DNA from: an uncultured Nodularia sp.
GTDB lineage: Bacteria > Cyanobacteriota > Cyanobacteriia > Cyanobacteriales > Nostocaceae
DNA: 64,000 nt
Direction of reading: 5' to 3'
NCBI GenBank assembly: GCA_903911355.1
Contig: CAIWDD010000059.1
Location: forward strand, 1-64,000
A program made the translations under genes and the position numbers. Position 1 is the first letter of the stretch. Every line of letters begins with the position of its first letter. Positions 1 to 8,301 of the stretch are shown here, in pieces. Below the pieces are notes generated by a model, which did not search any database, was not told where the DNA came from, and saw only the letters and a program-made list of their open reading frames with translations.

Positions 1-371
1 ATCTAGTTACATTTAACACTCATTCAGTCGGATTCATCGGACTTCCGCTTTTAGACGGGGGTTTCTAACCCCCGGCTCCCGATTGTCGAGCTTCATGGCG
101 ATCGCACCAGGGCTGCTGTACTGAGCAGCTTATCCCCATACCTCAAGTCAGGGATCTTACGCCCCCCACAGTCACACAGATCCCCGACTTCTAGCTAAAT
201 TATCCTAGACTATCTCTAATTATGTGAGAAGTCGGGGATCTTAATCTAGTTACATTTAACACTCATTCAGTCGGATTCATCGGACTTCCGCTTTTAGACG
301 GGGGTTTCTAACCCCCGGCTCCCGATTGTCGAGCTTCATGGCGATCGCACCAGGGCTGCTGTACTGAGCAG
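1..371. repeat. 128-bp direct duplication (1-128 and 244-371)
   Basis: Bases 1-128 reappear at 244-371, by eye without change. The left copy may extend beyond the window edge. Each copy contains a hairpin with arms GGGGG/CCCCC (54-75) whose reverse complement recurs at 27863-27884, so the duplicated unit belongs to a dispersed repeat family. No gene is visible in bases 1-462. Confidence 0.85.
178..241. repeat. Inverted repeat of the AGAAGTCGGGGATCT family
   Basis: The arms AGATCCCCGACTTCT (178-192) and AGAAGTCGGGGATCT (227-241) are perfect 15-bp complements around a 34-nt AT-rich spacer. The element lies between the two copies of the 128-bp duplication. The same arms recur at 27716-27768, 32028-32213 and 33243-33303, so this is a dispersed hairpin repeat. 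A role as transcription terminator or folded DNA element is possible but not shown. Confidence 0.8.
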
Positions 372-462
372 TGCGATCGCGAAAGACGCTAATCCAAACT
401 AATGTATCAATCAGCAGCAGTAGTTCAATTCTCTAGTTGTCACCACGAGCACCAAGCTAATG

Positions 463-753
463 TTAGGCAATGGGTATAACCTGGAAGCGTAACCCAAGTG
501 CCTGTAAAACCTTAAGAACTGTAGAAAAATCTGGGTTGCCTTCCATCGACAAAGCTTGATGGAGACTTTCGCGCCCTAGCCCTGTTTCCAGGGCAATATC
601 GTTCATACCCTGAGAACGAGCAACATCCCCTAAGGCTGCTACCACTAAGTTGGCATCTCCATCTTCAAGGGCTGCTTCAAGATATGCAGTGATATCTTCT
701 TTTGTTTCCAGATGTTCTGCGGCATCCCAAGGATAGGTTTGGATAGTAGACAT
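463..753 (-). CDS. HigA/HI1420-type addiction-module antitoxin
   Basis: A 96-residue protein with a helix-turn-helix in its second half (roughly residues 42-80, with segments MNDIALETGLGRESLHQAL and STVLKVLQALGL). This is the layout of the HI1420-type antidotes, which bind DNA and neutralise a RelE-fold toxin encoded just upstream. The start is well supported: AGGAGG lies four bases before the ATG. Upstream, the toxin gene survives only as its first 34 codons and ends exactly at this ribosome-binding site, so the antitoxin is now an orphan. It could still repress its own promoter or counter related toxins elsewhere. The family call is from recognition; the DNA target is unknown. Confidence 0.8.
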   Translation of the reverse strand: MSTIQTYPWDAAEHLETKEDITAYLEAALEDGDANLVVAALGDVARSQGMNDIALETGLGRESLHQALSMEGNPDFSTVLKVLQALGLRFQVIPIA

Positions 754-766
754 AAAACCTCCTAAT

Positions 767-868
767 AGACAGGCGACGGATGCGAATATTTATACGTGCT
801 TTTGCTTGGCGATCGCGCAAAGTGTTAAACCACTCAAAATAAATTTCAGTTTGGCGAATTTCAAACAT
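767..868 (-). pseudogene. 5' remnant of a RelE/HigB-like toxin gene
   Basis: Reading from an ATG at 868, the first 34 codons (MFEIRQTEIYFEWFNTLRDR, then QAKARINIRIRRLS) match the start of the HI1419-type killer proteins, which are normally about 100 residues long. The sequence then passes straight into ATTAGGAGGTTTTATG, the ribosome-binding site and start of the antitoxin. The open frame continues past the junction with unrelated residues. A deletion has therefore removed about two thirds of the toxin, including the C-terminal region that carries the nuclease residues, while sparing promoter and antitoxin. Confidence 0.75.
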
Positions 869-872
869 ACCT

Positions 873-945
873 GATTATAATTAGTGTATCAAATATTGTT
901 TGACCCCACCCTAACCCTCCCCTGATCAGAGGAGGGGATTTGATT
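873..945. repeat. Fragment of the MITE-like family
   Basis: The motifs TAGTGTATCAAATATTGTTT and ACCCCACCCTAACCCTCCCC followed by an AGGGGA inverted partner match the left interior of the complete elements at 4058 and 20353. Neither terminal inverted repeat nor the heptamer array is present, so this is a truncated copy. The remaining bases up to 1045 show no gene. Confidence 0.65.
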
Positions 946-1045
946 TCAGGAATTAAATCGGGTGAAGATGTGATAAAAATTACGGCTGAAAACTTATCAA
1001 ATAACCCTTGGCGAACCTTGACGTTAAAAAAACCACCTCAAAAAC

Positions 1046-2836
1046 CTAGGGTTTAATCAAATGCTCCTCAGACCGGCGATATTGAGCAATTAACTTGCGG
1101 CGTTGAATGGGTGGATAAAGCAGTATAGTTGCAAAGGGTAACCCCGTAGCTAATAGGGCTAATAAGATGTAGGGGTGAAGCATTCCCACTGCAAGAGCAA
1201 TACCGCTGCTGATTCCTAATCCGGCGGTGAATAGTCCCAACTTCTTACCGCCAAATTTAATCACAGGCTTAATCATAGCCCCAATCACAGGCTTAATCAC
1301 AATCACAATCCCATTAACAGCCCCAATCCCACACACAATCATAACCATCCCATCCAAATACCCAGCCGCAATCACAGACCAAATCCCACCCACAATCCCA
1401 AACAAAATCCCAAACAAAATCCCAGTCGTAGCCTTATTCCCAACCGCCGCAATCCCAAACCCAATCCCAAACCCAATCCCAAACCCAATCCCAAACCCGA
1501 TCCCAATCCCAATCCCAATCATAGCCATCCCAGCCCCATACCCAATCCCAGCCGCAATCACAGACCAAATCCCAGCCCCAATCTGAGGAACAAGAGGAAC
1601 AAGTAGATAACCTACATAACCTAACCAAGCAAAACTCAACAACGAACCCACCAACCCCAGATAAGGAACCGATCGCCGTTCAATAGGTAAAGGCGCTGTT
1701 TTTACCCGCACAGTTAAACTGTGAACCTCCACATCAGCATTACTCCGTAACCACAACTGACGCTCATAGAACTTGTCCGCCATCAACTTGCTAGTATCTA
1801 CCCAGACATCACAGTTAATCTGATTCTTCTTAAACTCCCTCGGTGATACCACAATCCAACCGTGAGACTCGGGGGTATGGGGCGGGTCTTGGGGATGGGG
1901 TGCAACTTCCCATTTCCCCTCTAACAAAGTCTCCGACATGGTGTTAACCACTTCGATCGGTTGTTTTAACCTTTCCCCGATGCAAGTAGCTGTCAACTCC
2001 AACACCGATGTACTCAACTTCACTTCTGGTACACGCACCACATCCAAGGGTTTCAACCCTTCCAAAGCTGTTTGAGCATCTGCAAACCGTTCTTTGAGCC
2101 GTGGTTTAACCATCAACTCCAACCAACCCAGAAACCGGGGACTTAACCGGGGTAATAAATTACGGAAATGAATTACATAGGGGTCATCCTCATCTGTCAA
2201 ATCTTGTATCTGCGTTGACTTTTTCCCGGTGAGTAAACAAATCAAGGTAGCGCCTAAACCATATAAATCAGAACCCTCCGTGGGCTTACGTAATTGCTCC
2301 GGGGGGATAAAACCCGGCGTACCTTGAAACACACTACTAGCCGCCACCTCTTGACTACCAATGCGACTCATGCCAAAGTCAATCAGATACACATTCAATT
2401 GGTCATCTACTAAGATATTTTCCGGTTTAACATCTCGATGAATTACCGGAGGTATGCGATTTTGTAAATATACTAATATTTCTAAAACTTTAACTGCTAT
2501 GTGTTTAATTTCCTCCGGGTCAAAGCTGCGCTGGACTGCTAAACTCTGGGCGTTTTTATACTCTTGAACTAAACAAAAGCCATTATCTGTTGCAAATGCG
2601 CCCAAATATTCGGGAATACCGGGGTGTTTCAGTCCCTTTAATACTTGAATTTCCCGCTCATGTTCCTTATATGCTGACCAACTAGAACCAGTCTGAGCAA
2701 AACAGAACTGTTTAATTACTACCTGTTGACCTGTCTGTAACTGTGACGCTAACCAAGCAATTCTCCCCCCTTCCCGGTTGCGTCCCAATTCCCTGGTCAC
2801 TTCATAACCCTGTGGTGTAAAGTCTGGATAGTTCAT
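1046..2836 (-). CDS. Membrane-anchored Ser/Thr protein kinase with Gly/Ile repeat tail
   Basis: A 596-residue eukaryotic-type (Hanks) protein kinase. Visible motifs: the ATP-binding lysine in VVIKQF (K42), catalytic loop HRDVKPEN (D135), DFG (D153), and PPEQL in place of APE. Residues about 280-380 look like a beta-rich domain. The last 200 residues are hydrophobic and dominated by GIGFGIGFGIG repeats, predicting several membrane segments, so the kinase faces the cytoplasm on a membrane anchor. Two related stretches with GIWSVIAAG indicate an internal duplication. The repeats come from 12-bp tandem DNA (1451-1530), so length may vary between strains. Similar CTTTGCGAACCTTTGCG-type repeats flank the gene on both sides. 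The substrate is unknown. Confidence 0.9.
   Translation of the reverse strand: MNYPDFTPQGYEVTRELGRNREGGRIAWLASQLQTGQQVVIKQFCFAQTGSSWSAYKEHEREIQVLKGLKHPGIPEYLGAFATDNGFCLVQEYKNAQSLAVQRSFDPEEIKHIAVKVLEILVYLQNRIPPVIHRDVKPENILVDDQLNVYLIDFGMSRIGSQEVAASSVFQGTPGFIPPEQLRKPTEGSDLYGLGATLICLLTGKKSTQIQDLTDEDDPYVIHFRNLLPRLSPRFLGWLELMVKPRLKERFADAQTALEGLKPLDVVRVPEVKLSTSVLELTATCIGERLKQPIEVVNTMSETLLEGKWEVAPHPQDPPHTPESHGWIVVSPREFKKNQINCDVWVDTSKLMADKFYERQLWLRSNADVEVHSLTVRVKTAPLPIERRSVPYLGLVGSLLSFAWLGYVGYLLVPLVPQIGAGIWSVIAAGIGYGAGMAMIGIGIGIGFGIGFGIGFGIGFGIAAVGNKATTGILFGILFGIVGGIWSVIAAGYLDGMVMIVCGIGAVNGIVIVIKPVIGAMIKPVIKFGGKKLGLFTAGLGISSGIALAVGMLHPYILLALLATGLPFATILLYPPIQRRKLIAQYRRSEEHLIKP
1451..1530. repeat. 12-bp tandem repeat inside the kinase gene
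   Basis: AATCCCAAACCC is repeated about four times and then passes into AATCCC hexamers. On the minus strand this encodes the GFGI/GIGI tail of the kinase. The whole 1255-1575 stretch is built of AATCCCA-like words, so replication slippage is a plausible origin and would change length in units of whole codons. Confidence 0.85.
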
Positions 2837-3043
2837 TATTTAGTAGCAGCAAATAACTGTGATTAATGTAACATAAATTTTCAACCATCTTTAAAAACCC
2901 TTTGCGAACCTTTGCGCCACCTTTGCGAACCTTTGCGTTAAAAAAACCAAAAACAGAATATCTACCCTCAGATAGATGACAATGGTTTTTGTGGGATGAT
3001 TGAATAACCTAATAGCAGATTGTGGGATGAGGGGGGAAGAGCC

Positions 3044-3433
3044 ATGAACTTACAAGAAACCCAATTACAAATTGCTCAATTGCAGCAACAAATGACCTTA
3101 ACCCTGGATAATCCCCCATCAGTCAAGTTACAAGTAAAGAATATTAACTTTATCCAGAAACAATTAAGAGCTATTAAAAAAGAGCTAAACTTAGCCATTA
3201 AAGAAATTAACCAACAAGCCAGCCAAGCACTCCCAGACAGTATGATCTCATTAGGACTAGATTTATTTGGTCAACATAAGTTTGCTGGTCAAGTACGACA
3301 AAACACCAGGAGAGTCATTCAGTCAGAGAAAATCATCTTAAGACAACCTTATATGGAGATGAAAGATTATATAGACCAAGTGTTATTAGAGGGGGATAAA
3401 CTGAAATTAGAAGCAGCACAATATTTACTGTAA
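3044..3433 (+). CDS. Helical protein of unknown function
   Basis: About 129 residues, not recognised. The first 60 residues are rich in Gln and Leu with heptad-like spacing (IAQLQQQMTLTL; FIQKQLRAIKKELNLAIKEI), which suggests a coiled coil. No signal peptide or membrane segment is visible. The ATG at 3044 is chosen because GAGGGGGGAAG precedes it; a TTG eight codons upstream would be the alternative. It stands alone between the divergently transcribed kinase and the convergent DUF427 gene. The length and basic-helical character resemble small phage-shock or dynamin-associated helpers only superficially, so no function is assigned. Confidence 0.7.
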   Translation: MNLQETQLQIAQLQQQMTLTLDNPPSVKLQVKNINFIQKQLRAIKKELNLAIKEINQQASQALPDSMISLGLDLFGQHKFAGQVRQNTRRVIQSEKIILRQPYMEMKDYIDQVLLEGDKLKLEAAQYLL

Positions 3434-3497
3434 TAGTGTTATTTTAGTTATTTTAGTACCCTCCCTTTGACAAGGAGAGGGTGAGGGTCGGGTTGAT

Positions 3498-3995
3498 TCA
3501 CCATCCCCAAGTACCCGGACTACCCTTAAAAGGTCCCACAATATCATGGGTCACCCAACCACCGTAAAAATTACCTGGTTGTGGTTGTACTCTTTCCCCA
3601 TCCACATAGCAAGCATCCATGAGATGGGCATAGAATGCTACATGATACTTAATAGAGGCAAAATTAGCTGTAGGGTCGGGATAGAACCAAGCCGCATTAT
3701 GTACTTGTTTATCAGCCACGCGGATAGTATAGTAACTAGCGATACCTTTCCACTCACAAAAACTAGATTTTGGCATCAGTATTAAGTATTCTATTTTGAT
3801 ATCCCCTGGGGGAATATAGTAAGTTGGTGGATGACTTGTTTCTAAAACCCGCTTGGCGCCGTGGGTGTCCACAATGACGACATCATTAAAAAGGATTTGA
3901 ATATGTTTGTTTGTGTCTTCTAGACGAGGGGGACGGGGGTAGTCCCAAACTGATTCTTGTCCAGGTCCGGGGTTAATGGGTTGAGGAGACACCAT
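3498..3995 (-). CDS. DUF427 domain protein
   Basis: A 165-residue protein of the DUF427 family. Recognisable blocks: VWDYPRPPRLE, FNDVVIVDTHGAKRVLETSHPPTYY, IKIEYL, SFCEWKGIASYYTI and AAWFYPDP. The family is a small beta-barrel fold of unknown enzymatic role, found in many bacteria and fungi, so only the family is assigned. The start ATG at 3995 is followed by a Pro-rich leader. It appears monocistronic and ends in a spacer that carries a CCCTCCC/GGGAGGG inverted repeat (about 3460-3490) similar to the core of the MITE-like family. Confidence 0.85.
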   Translation of the reverse strand: MVSPQPINPGPGQESVWDYPRPPRLEDTNKHIQILFNDVVIVDTHGAKRVLETSHPPTYYIPPGDIKIEYLILMPKSSFCEWKGIASYYTIRVADKQVHNAAWFYPDPTANFASIKYHVAFYAHLMDACYVDGERVQPQPGNFYGGWVTHDIVGPFKGSPGTWGW

Positions 3996-4057
3996 GATTA
4001 ATAAACATTAAAATCCCATTTTAAACAACGAACTAGCCAAAAGCCAAGGATTCACAC

Positions 4058-4283
4058 TTAGAGGATGTTTTAAAAGGTATGATTAGTGTATCAACTATTG
4101 TTTCACCCCACCCTAACCCTCCCCTTGTAAGGGGAGGGAACTGGATTTTATTGTTTTTTGTGCGTTCCCTATCCCCCATCCCCCATTCCCTGCTCCCTCC
4201 TCCCTCCTCCCTATTCCCTGTTCCCTGTTCCCTGTTCCCTAATATAAAAATTACCTGTTTAACACTTTCCAAACATCCTCTTA
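4058..4283. mobile_element. MITE-like element, both ends present
   Basis: Terminal inverted repeats TTAGAGGATGTTT (4058-4070) and AAACATCCTCTTA (4271-4283) agree at 12 of 13 positions. Inside are the motif TAGTGTATCAACTATTG, a CCCTCCCC/GGGGAGGG palindrome and a run of CTCCCTC and TTCCCTG heptamers. There is no room for a transposase, so movement would need one supplied elsewhere. Related copies: 20353-20779, 32213-32461, 23620-23780, 62941-63044 and fragments. Open frames that cross it are by-products of the repeat. Confidence 0.8.
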
Positions 4284-4320
4284 CACAGGGATAGTAAAGC
4301 ACGCCGAAGCAGTGGAAAGT

Positions 4321-4644
4321 TTATTTTTTAAGTGGCAAATCTGGAGTATGATTAACCATGGTTAAGTATTGATTGCGAGTTCCATCTAAACGGTAGTGAT
4401 CGCAAATTTGGCAGAGTTTTAAAATATCTAGTTTACCGAAGGATTTTTGATGCTCAATTTTGTTGTCGTTTCGCCACCGCCAAAAAGTTGTTCTATCAAT
4501 GCGTCGATTTCTGTCAGGCCATCTTCGCTGGGATAAAAACTCGATTAGTTCCCCCTCGTCAACGGAATAATCTTCTGGTAACTTCATGAATTTTGCTTTT
4601 AATTCCATGAGGGGTATAAGTGGATCTAGATTCGATAGTTTCAT
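4321..4644 (-). CDS. Small protein of unknown function
   Basis: A 107-residue, charged protein that I do not recognise. It opens with a leucine-rich helix (DPLIPLMELKAKFMKL) followed by RTTFWRWRNDNKI, which has the look of a DNA-binding recognition segment, and ends in a Cys-containing part (LKLCQICDHYRL). A role as a small regulator is possible but is inference only. No strong ribosome-binding site precedes the ATG. It is isolated: the MITE-like element lies just downstream and a kilobase without genes lies upstream. Confidence 0.55.
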   Translation of the reverse strand: MKLSNLDPLIPLMELKAKFMKLPEDYSVDEGELIEFLSQRRWPDRNRRIDRTTFWRWRNDNKIEHQKSFGKLDILKLCQICDHYRLDGTRNQYLTMVNHTPDLPLKK

Positions 4645-5701
4645 CCCAGCACACTCTTAGGGTTTCATCTTAGTCAAATGATGTGGAAGGGTTTTATGCA
4701 CCAAAGTATTCTATGGTTAAATTGCACTGTAACACGGTGAGTTGAATAGCCATGGACAACCTGAAGTGATTTAGTCAATATATATTTGTATTTTTCTTGA
4801 CTGTCCTACCTCAACTTTGCTAGATATAGCATTTCCCATGCTCGTGAGGTACAAAGTTGTTTAGTTTCAGGGAACAGGGAACAGGGAATAGGGAATAGGG
4901 AATAGGCAATTGATGTGTACTTCATTAGCCTGAAAAAGGCTTTAAATACTAGAGATTTATATTATTTCTCTACAGAGAATAAACTGATTAATATGCAAGT
5001 GCAACCCATATGCAACAAGTTGACTATTAAGTGTTGGTGAAGATGTGAATAATATGATTTGTATAATTATTTAGGCAATCTTATTATTATATCAAAATAG
5101 ACGAGCGATCGCCTGTCTTGACCAACCGCAACAATTAGATCTATATCGAGTCAATCTCTGCATAATTCGCCCAGCTAGAATAGAGCGATCGCTTCATGTG
5201 AGTTAGGTATAAAAGGGCGCTATCGAGGCCTACCCCACAAAATTTATGATCTTAAGGTGTGTAATTTATTGACTGGAAAAGTTCTGTCTGTAGCTTTTGT
5301 AACGATTTATGTTAATCTAATTAATCTTAATTTGACAGGAAAATTCACCAGTTAATTCTAGATAAAGTATCGGGAAAAACATAAAAAATAAATTTTTTTG
5401 TCTAGAATATGATTTATATAAATAATAGATAAATTATTCCGGATAAATATTTATATTCTTGAGGCCTGATCTAAGAGGTGAATATTAATTAAATCTGGGG
5501 AATATTAGTTAATAAGGTTTAGTTACAAAGTCTTGTAGGCACATATTTTGAGTCAGGGGTTAGCGATGTGCGCAAGATTTGACATATTTGCTATGGTTTT
5601 GCTGGTTTCAGATACTCTCAAAACTGAGAACCAATTGTAAATAAAAACAAGAAGTAAATCTAGTCTTAATTGTCGTTCTGGTTGAGGGTTTAAGTTAACT
5701 T
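4645..5701. other. Gene-poor stretch of about 1 kb
   Basis: No convincing gene is seen on either strand. Bases 4868-4905 carry a heptamer array (AGGGAACAGGGAACAGGGAA, then AGGGAATAGGGAATA) like that inside the MITE-like elements. HIP1 octamers or close variants occur near 5104 and 5185. The AT-rich last 400 bases probably contain the promoter of the downstream TPR gene, but I could not single out its elements. Confidence 0.6.
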
Positions 5702-6541
5702 ATGAAACTGCGGTTATTTGAGCGAGAACACCTAAAGGTTAAAAGAAGACTGACTATAGCTGTGGTGAGTATATTAAGTGGAATTACTACTATATCTTGT
5801 AGTCAAGATAGAGATGTACTGATAACAGAAATAGGTCTTAGTCCTCCTAACAGCCGGACAGTGCAAACATCCTCAGCGGGCAATCTCTATGTTGAGGGTA
5901 AAAATAAACACCTCAGAGGTGATTTGCAAGGGGCGATCGCTATTTATGACCAAGTTATTGATCAAGACCCGGACTATGCTCAGGTCTATAAGAGCCGGGG
6001 ACAGGCTTACTTTGACCTGGGGGACAAGCAAAGGGCGATCGCAGATTACAACCAAGCCATTAATCTGGCTCCTGACGATGGCGAAGCCTACAATTATCGG
6101 GGAAATGGCCTAGCTTCCCTAGGAGACTACCAACGGGCGATCGCAGACTATAACGAAGCCATTCGCGTCTCCCCCCGCTATGCCGAAGCCTATAATAATC
6201 GCGGAAATGCCCGCGCCGCTCAGGGGGACAATGCAGGGGCCATAGATGACTTCAACCAAGCCATTAGCCTAGATTCTCGCTCTGTCATGGCTTACAATAA
6301 TCGAGGCAATGCTCGGGCTGCCCAGGGAGACAGACAAGGCGCCATTGGGGATTATAATCAAGCCATTCGCCTCAATTCTTCTTTTGCCCCAGCCTACAAT
6401 AACCGTGGTAATGCCCGCGCTGCAGAGGGAGACAGAGAAGGGGCGCTGCAAGACTTACAACAAGCTGCCTCTATTTTTCAACAACAAAATAATAATGAAT
6501 TATATCAACAAGTCATGAACAATATTCGCGAGATTAGGTAG
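5702..6541 (+). CDS. Exported TPR-repeat protein
   Basis: A 279-residue protein. Residues 1-35 form a basic and then hydrophobic export signal (RRLTIAVVSILSGITTISC). The Cys at its end could be lipidated, although TIS-C is a poor lipobox. Residues about 60-265 contain six tetratricopeptide repeats of the GDxxGAIxDYNQAIxLxP type, predicting a superhelical protein-binding surface outside the cytoplasmic membrane. Repeats 4-6 share AYNNRGNARAAQGD nearly word for word, and their DNA is similarly conserved, suggesting recent internal duplication. It stands alone behind a long upstream region. The partner protein is unknown. Confidence 0.85.
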   Translation: MKLRLFEREHLKVKRRLTIAVVSILSGITTISCSQDRDVLITEIGLSPPNSRTVQTSSAGNLYVEGKNKHLRGDLQGAIAIYDQVIDQDPDYAQVYKSRGQAYFDLGDKQRAIADYNQAINLAPDDGEAYNYRGNGLASLGDYQRAIADYNEAIRVSPRYAEAYNNRGNARAAQGDNAGAIDDFNQAISLDSRSVMAYNNRGNARAAQGDRQGAIGDYNQAIRLNSSFAPAYNNRGNARAAEGDREGALQDLQQAASIFQQQNNNELYQQVMNNIREIR

Positions 6542-6628
6542 CAATCATTGTGATTAATCCCCTCAATTGGGGATTTGAGACTAACTGTACCCACAAGGGG
6601 ATACAGTGGGGAAATGGCGCTCCCAAAT

Positions 6629-6973
6629 TTATTTACTGAATAAAGATTCAAATTCCGCCTGTAAAGATTTGATCTCTGCCAGCCTAGCAACTAGTATATT
6701 CTCATTACCAGCATCTATTAAACGGACTTTCCAATAACGAATACTTTCGGCATTATTTAACCAAAACTTTACTACAGTCTCTCTGACCTGTTCAGTATTC
6801 CAACCCCATTTTATGGGTAATGGTTCTACAGATTCTAATAAGGCATCCAAAGTACATCTATGGGTGCTGAGATATTCTACACCTCCACTAATTGGTTTGT
6901 TTATGGTCTGTTGTTGATGTTTAAAAAACTCCCAAACAGGAGATACTCCTACAATATCAAAGGTGTATTTCAT
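6629..6973 (-). CDS. Conserved-looking protein of unknown function
   Basis: About 114 residues from the ATG at 6973, chosen over an upstream ATG at 6988 because GGGAGAG precedes it at a suitable distance. It starts MKYTFDIVGVSPVWEFFKHQ and ends in an amphipathic helix (ARLAEIKSLQAEFESLF). No signal peptide, membrane segment or Cys/His cluster is present. I do not recognise the family. It converges with the TPR gene across an 87-bp spacer that contains a CCCCTCAATTGGGG hairpin. Confidence 0.6.
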   Translation of the reverse strand: MKYTFDIVGVSPVWEFFKHQQQTINKPISGGVEYLSTHRCTLDALLESVEPLPIKWGWNTEQVRETVVKFWLNNAESIRYWKVRLIDAGNENILVARLAEIKSLQAEFESLFSK

Positions 6974-7210
6974 TCCATCTCTCCCCATATTTAATTAGTT
7001 GTGTAGAAAATCTTGACGCTGCTAATTAATTCTTGCATACCATCATCTACAGCCATCTAGAAAAAATATTTTCTTCACCCATAAGATGACAAGAATTACC
7101 CGGGAAAATTAGCACTCTAAGGCAGAGAGTGCTACTATGTTTTAGGTTCTTTATTGTATTATTAAATGAATTTGTGGATTATTTAAGAGGTAACCTGTAT
7201 TTTTAATAAT

Positions 7211-8116
7211 TTGTTAACAAATGCTGGGGGAGAGTTAGCGGCTTTAGCTGCTGCTGCTTTGTGGGCGATCGCCTCGGTGGTGTATGGCTTTGTGGGAAAT
7301 CATATTCCGCCCCTGGGACTGAATTCACTCAAGGGGATAGTAGCGATCGCCCTGCTAATTTTCACCATCTTAGTAACTGGGGAATCCTTACCCACCTCCA
7401 CCGCCACGCCGATTTTTTTACTGTGCTTGAGCGGAGTAATCGGTATTAGCTGGGGTGATACTGCTTTTATGGGGGCGCTCAATTATTTGGGCGCACGTCG
7501 TGTATTACTTATCGGTACCCTGTCCCCTCCCATCACGGCTATCCTGTCTATGATTTGGCTGGGTGAAAGTTTAAATATTAGAGCTTGGTGTGGAATTATA
7601 ATTACTATTTTAGGAGTTGCTTGGGTAATCACAGAACCGCTTCCCAGTAGCAACAATCATCCCCCCACCCATCTATGGCGGGGTATTGGTTTGGGCTTAT
7701 TAGCCGCCATCACCAATGCCATAGCTACAGTTATCGCTCGCGTAGCCTTTACTACTGGTAATATATCATCTTTGTGGGCGGCTTTATTCCGCTTAAGTGC
7801 AGCCCAATTGATTCTCTTTGGCTGGCTGTGGTTCCCCAAAGGTCAGGCGCAAGCCTTATCCTATACCTCCTCCAAGCCATCCTGGCGGGTCATTTTCGCC
7901 GCGTGCTTTGGGGCTTTTTGTGGTACTTATTTAGGTATTTGGCTACAACAAACAGCGATTAAATTCACAGCTGCGGGAATTGCTTCCACCTTATTACAGA
8001 CCAGTCCCCTATTTGTCATCCCTATTGCTATATGCATTGGGGAAAAAGTGAGTTGGCGAGGGATGGCGGGGGTGATGATTGCCATCATTGGCATTGGATT
8101 GTTATTTTTTGACTAG
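7211..8116 (+). CDS. EamA-family drug/metabolite transporter
   Basis: A 301-residue membrane protein with about ten hydrophobic segments arranged as two homologous halves of five, typical of the EamA/DMT superfamily. The half-ends are marked by LGESLNIRAWCGIIITILGV and IGEKVSWRGMAGVMIAIIGI. It sits in the inner membrane and probably exports small metabolites; the substrate cannot be told. The only start in frame at the right place is a TTG. The GAGG at 7187-7190 is rather far from it, so the exact N-terminus is uncertain. No operon partner is evident. Confidence 0.88.
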   Translation: MLTNAGGELAALAAAALWAIASVVYGFVGNHIPPLGLNSLKGIVAIALLIFTILVTGESLPTSTATPIFLLCLSGVIGISWGDTAFMGALNYLGARRVLLIGTLSPPITAILSMIWLGESLNIRAWCGIIITILGVAWVITEPLPSSNNHPPTHLWRGIGLGLLAAITNAIATVIARVAFTTGNISSLWAALFRLSAAQLILFGWLWFPKGQAQALSYTSSKPSWRVIFAACFGAFCGTYLGIWLQQTAIKFTAAGIASTLLQTSPLFVIPIAICIGEKVSWRGMAGVMIAIIGIGLLFFD

Positions 8117-8179
8117 CAGACCACCTTGGGAGGGTGTGTACAGTTCTAAATCATCTTTCTGGTCGTAGCTTTGTACAGA

Positions 8180-8301
8180 CTTGCCGCCGGAAGGTCTGTA
8201 CAGGAACTTTAACAGTCGGTTGGATGAAGCAAGAATCCCACGCACTTCGGCTGCGCTCAGTACAAGCTGAGTGCAAGTGCTTCTGGGCGTGGGAGTGTCA
8301 A
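8180..8301 (+). mobile_element. Remnant of an IS200/IS605-type right end
   Basis: CCCACGC (8237-8243) and GCGTGGG (8287-8293) form the outer stem of an imperfect hairpin with a GCACTT/AAGTGC inner stem. It is followed by AGTGTCAA. That combination is what I associate with the right ends of cyanobacterial TnpB-carrying IS605-group elements, where the scaffold of the guide RNA also lies. No tnpA or tnpB frame is left; a short frame upstream (GTLTVGWMKQES) may be the last codons of tnpB. The junction falls within the end of the next gene on the minus strand. Confidence 0.45.

Noticed and set aside
1227-1628. Open frames on both strands rich in Pro-Asn-Ile or Trp-Asp
   Set aside because: They are translations of the AATCCCA repeat in the wrong frames of the kinase gene.
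4033-4302. Two opposing frames of 70-90 codons
   Set aside because: They lie wholly in the MITE-like element, made of heptamer repeats, without ribosome-binding sites.
4868-4905. Short regularly repeated units as a possible CRISPR
   Set aside because: The units are 7 bp with no spacers; no repeat-spacer pattern or cas gene is present anywhere in the window.
6541-6628. Terminator after the TPR gene
   Set aside because: A CCCCTCAATTGGGG hairpin is present but no T run follows on either strand.
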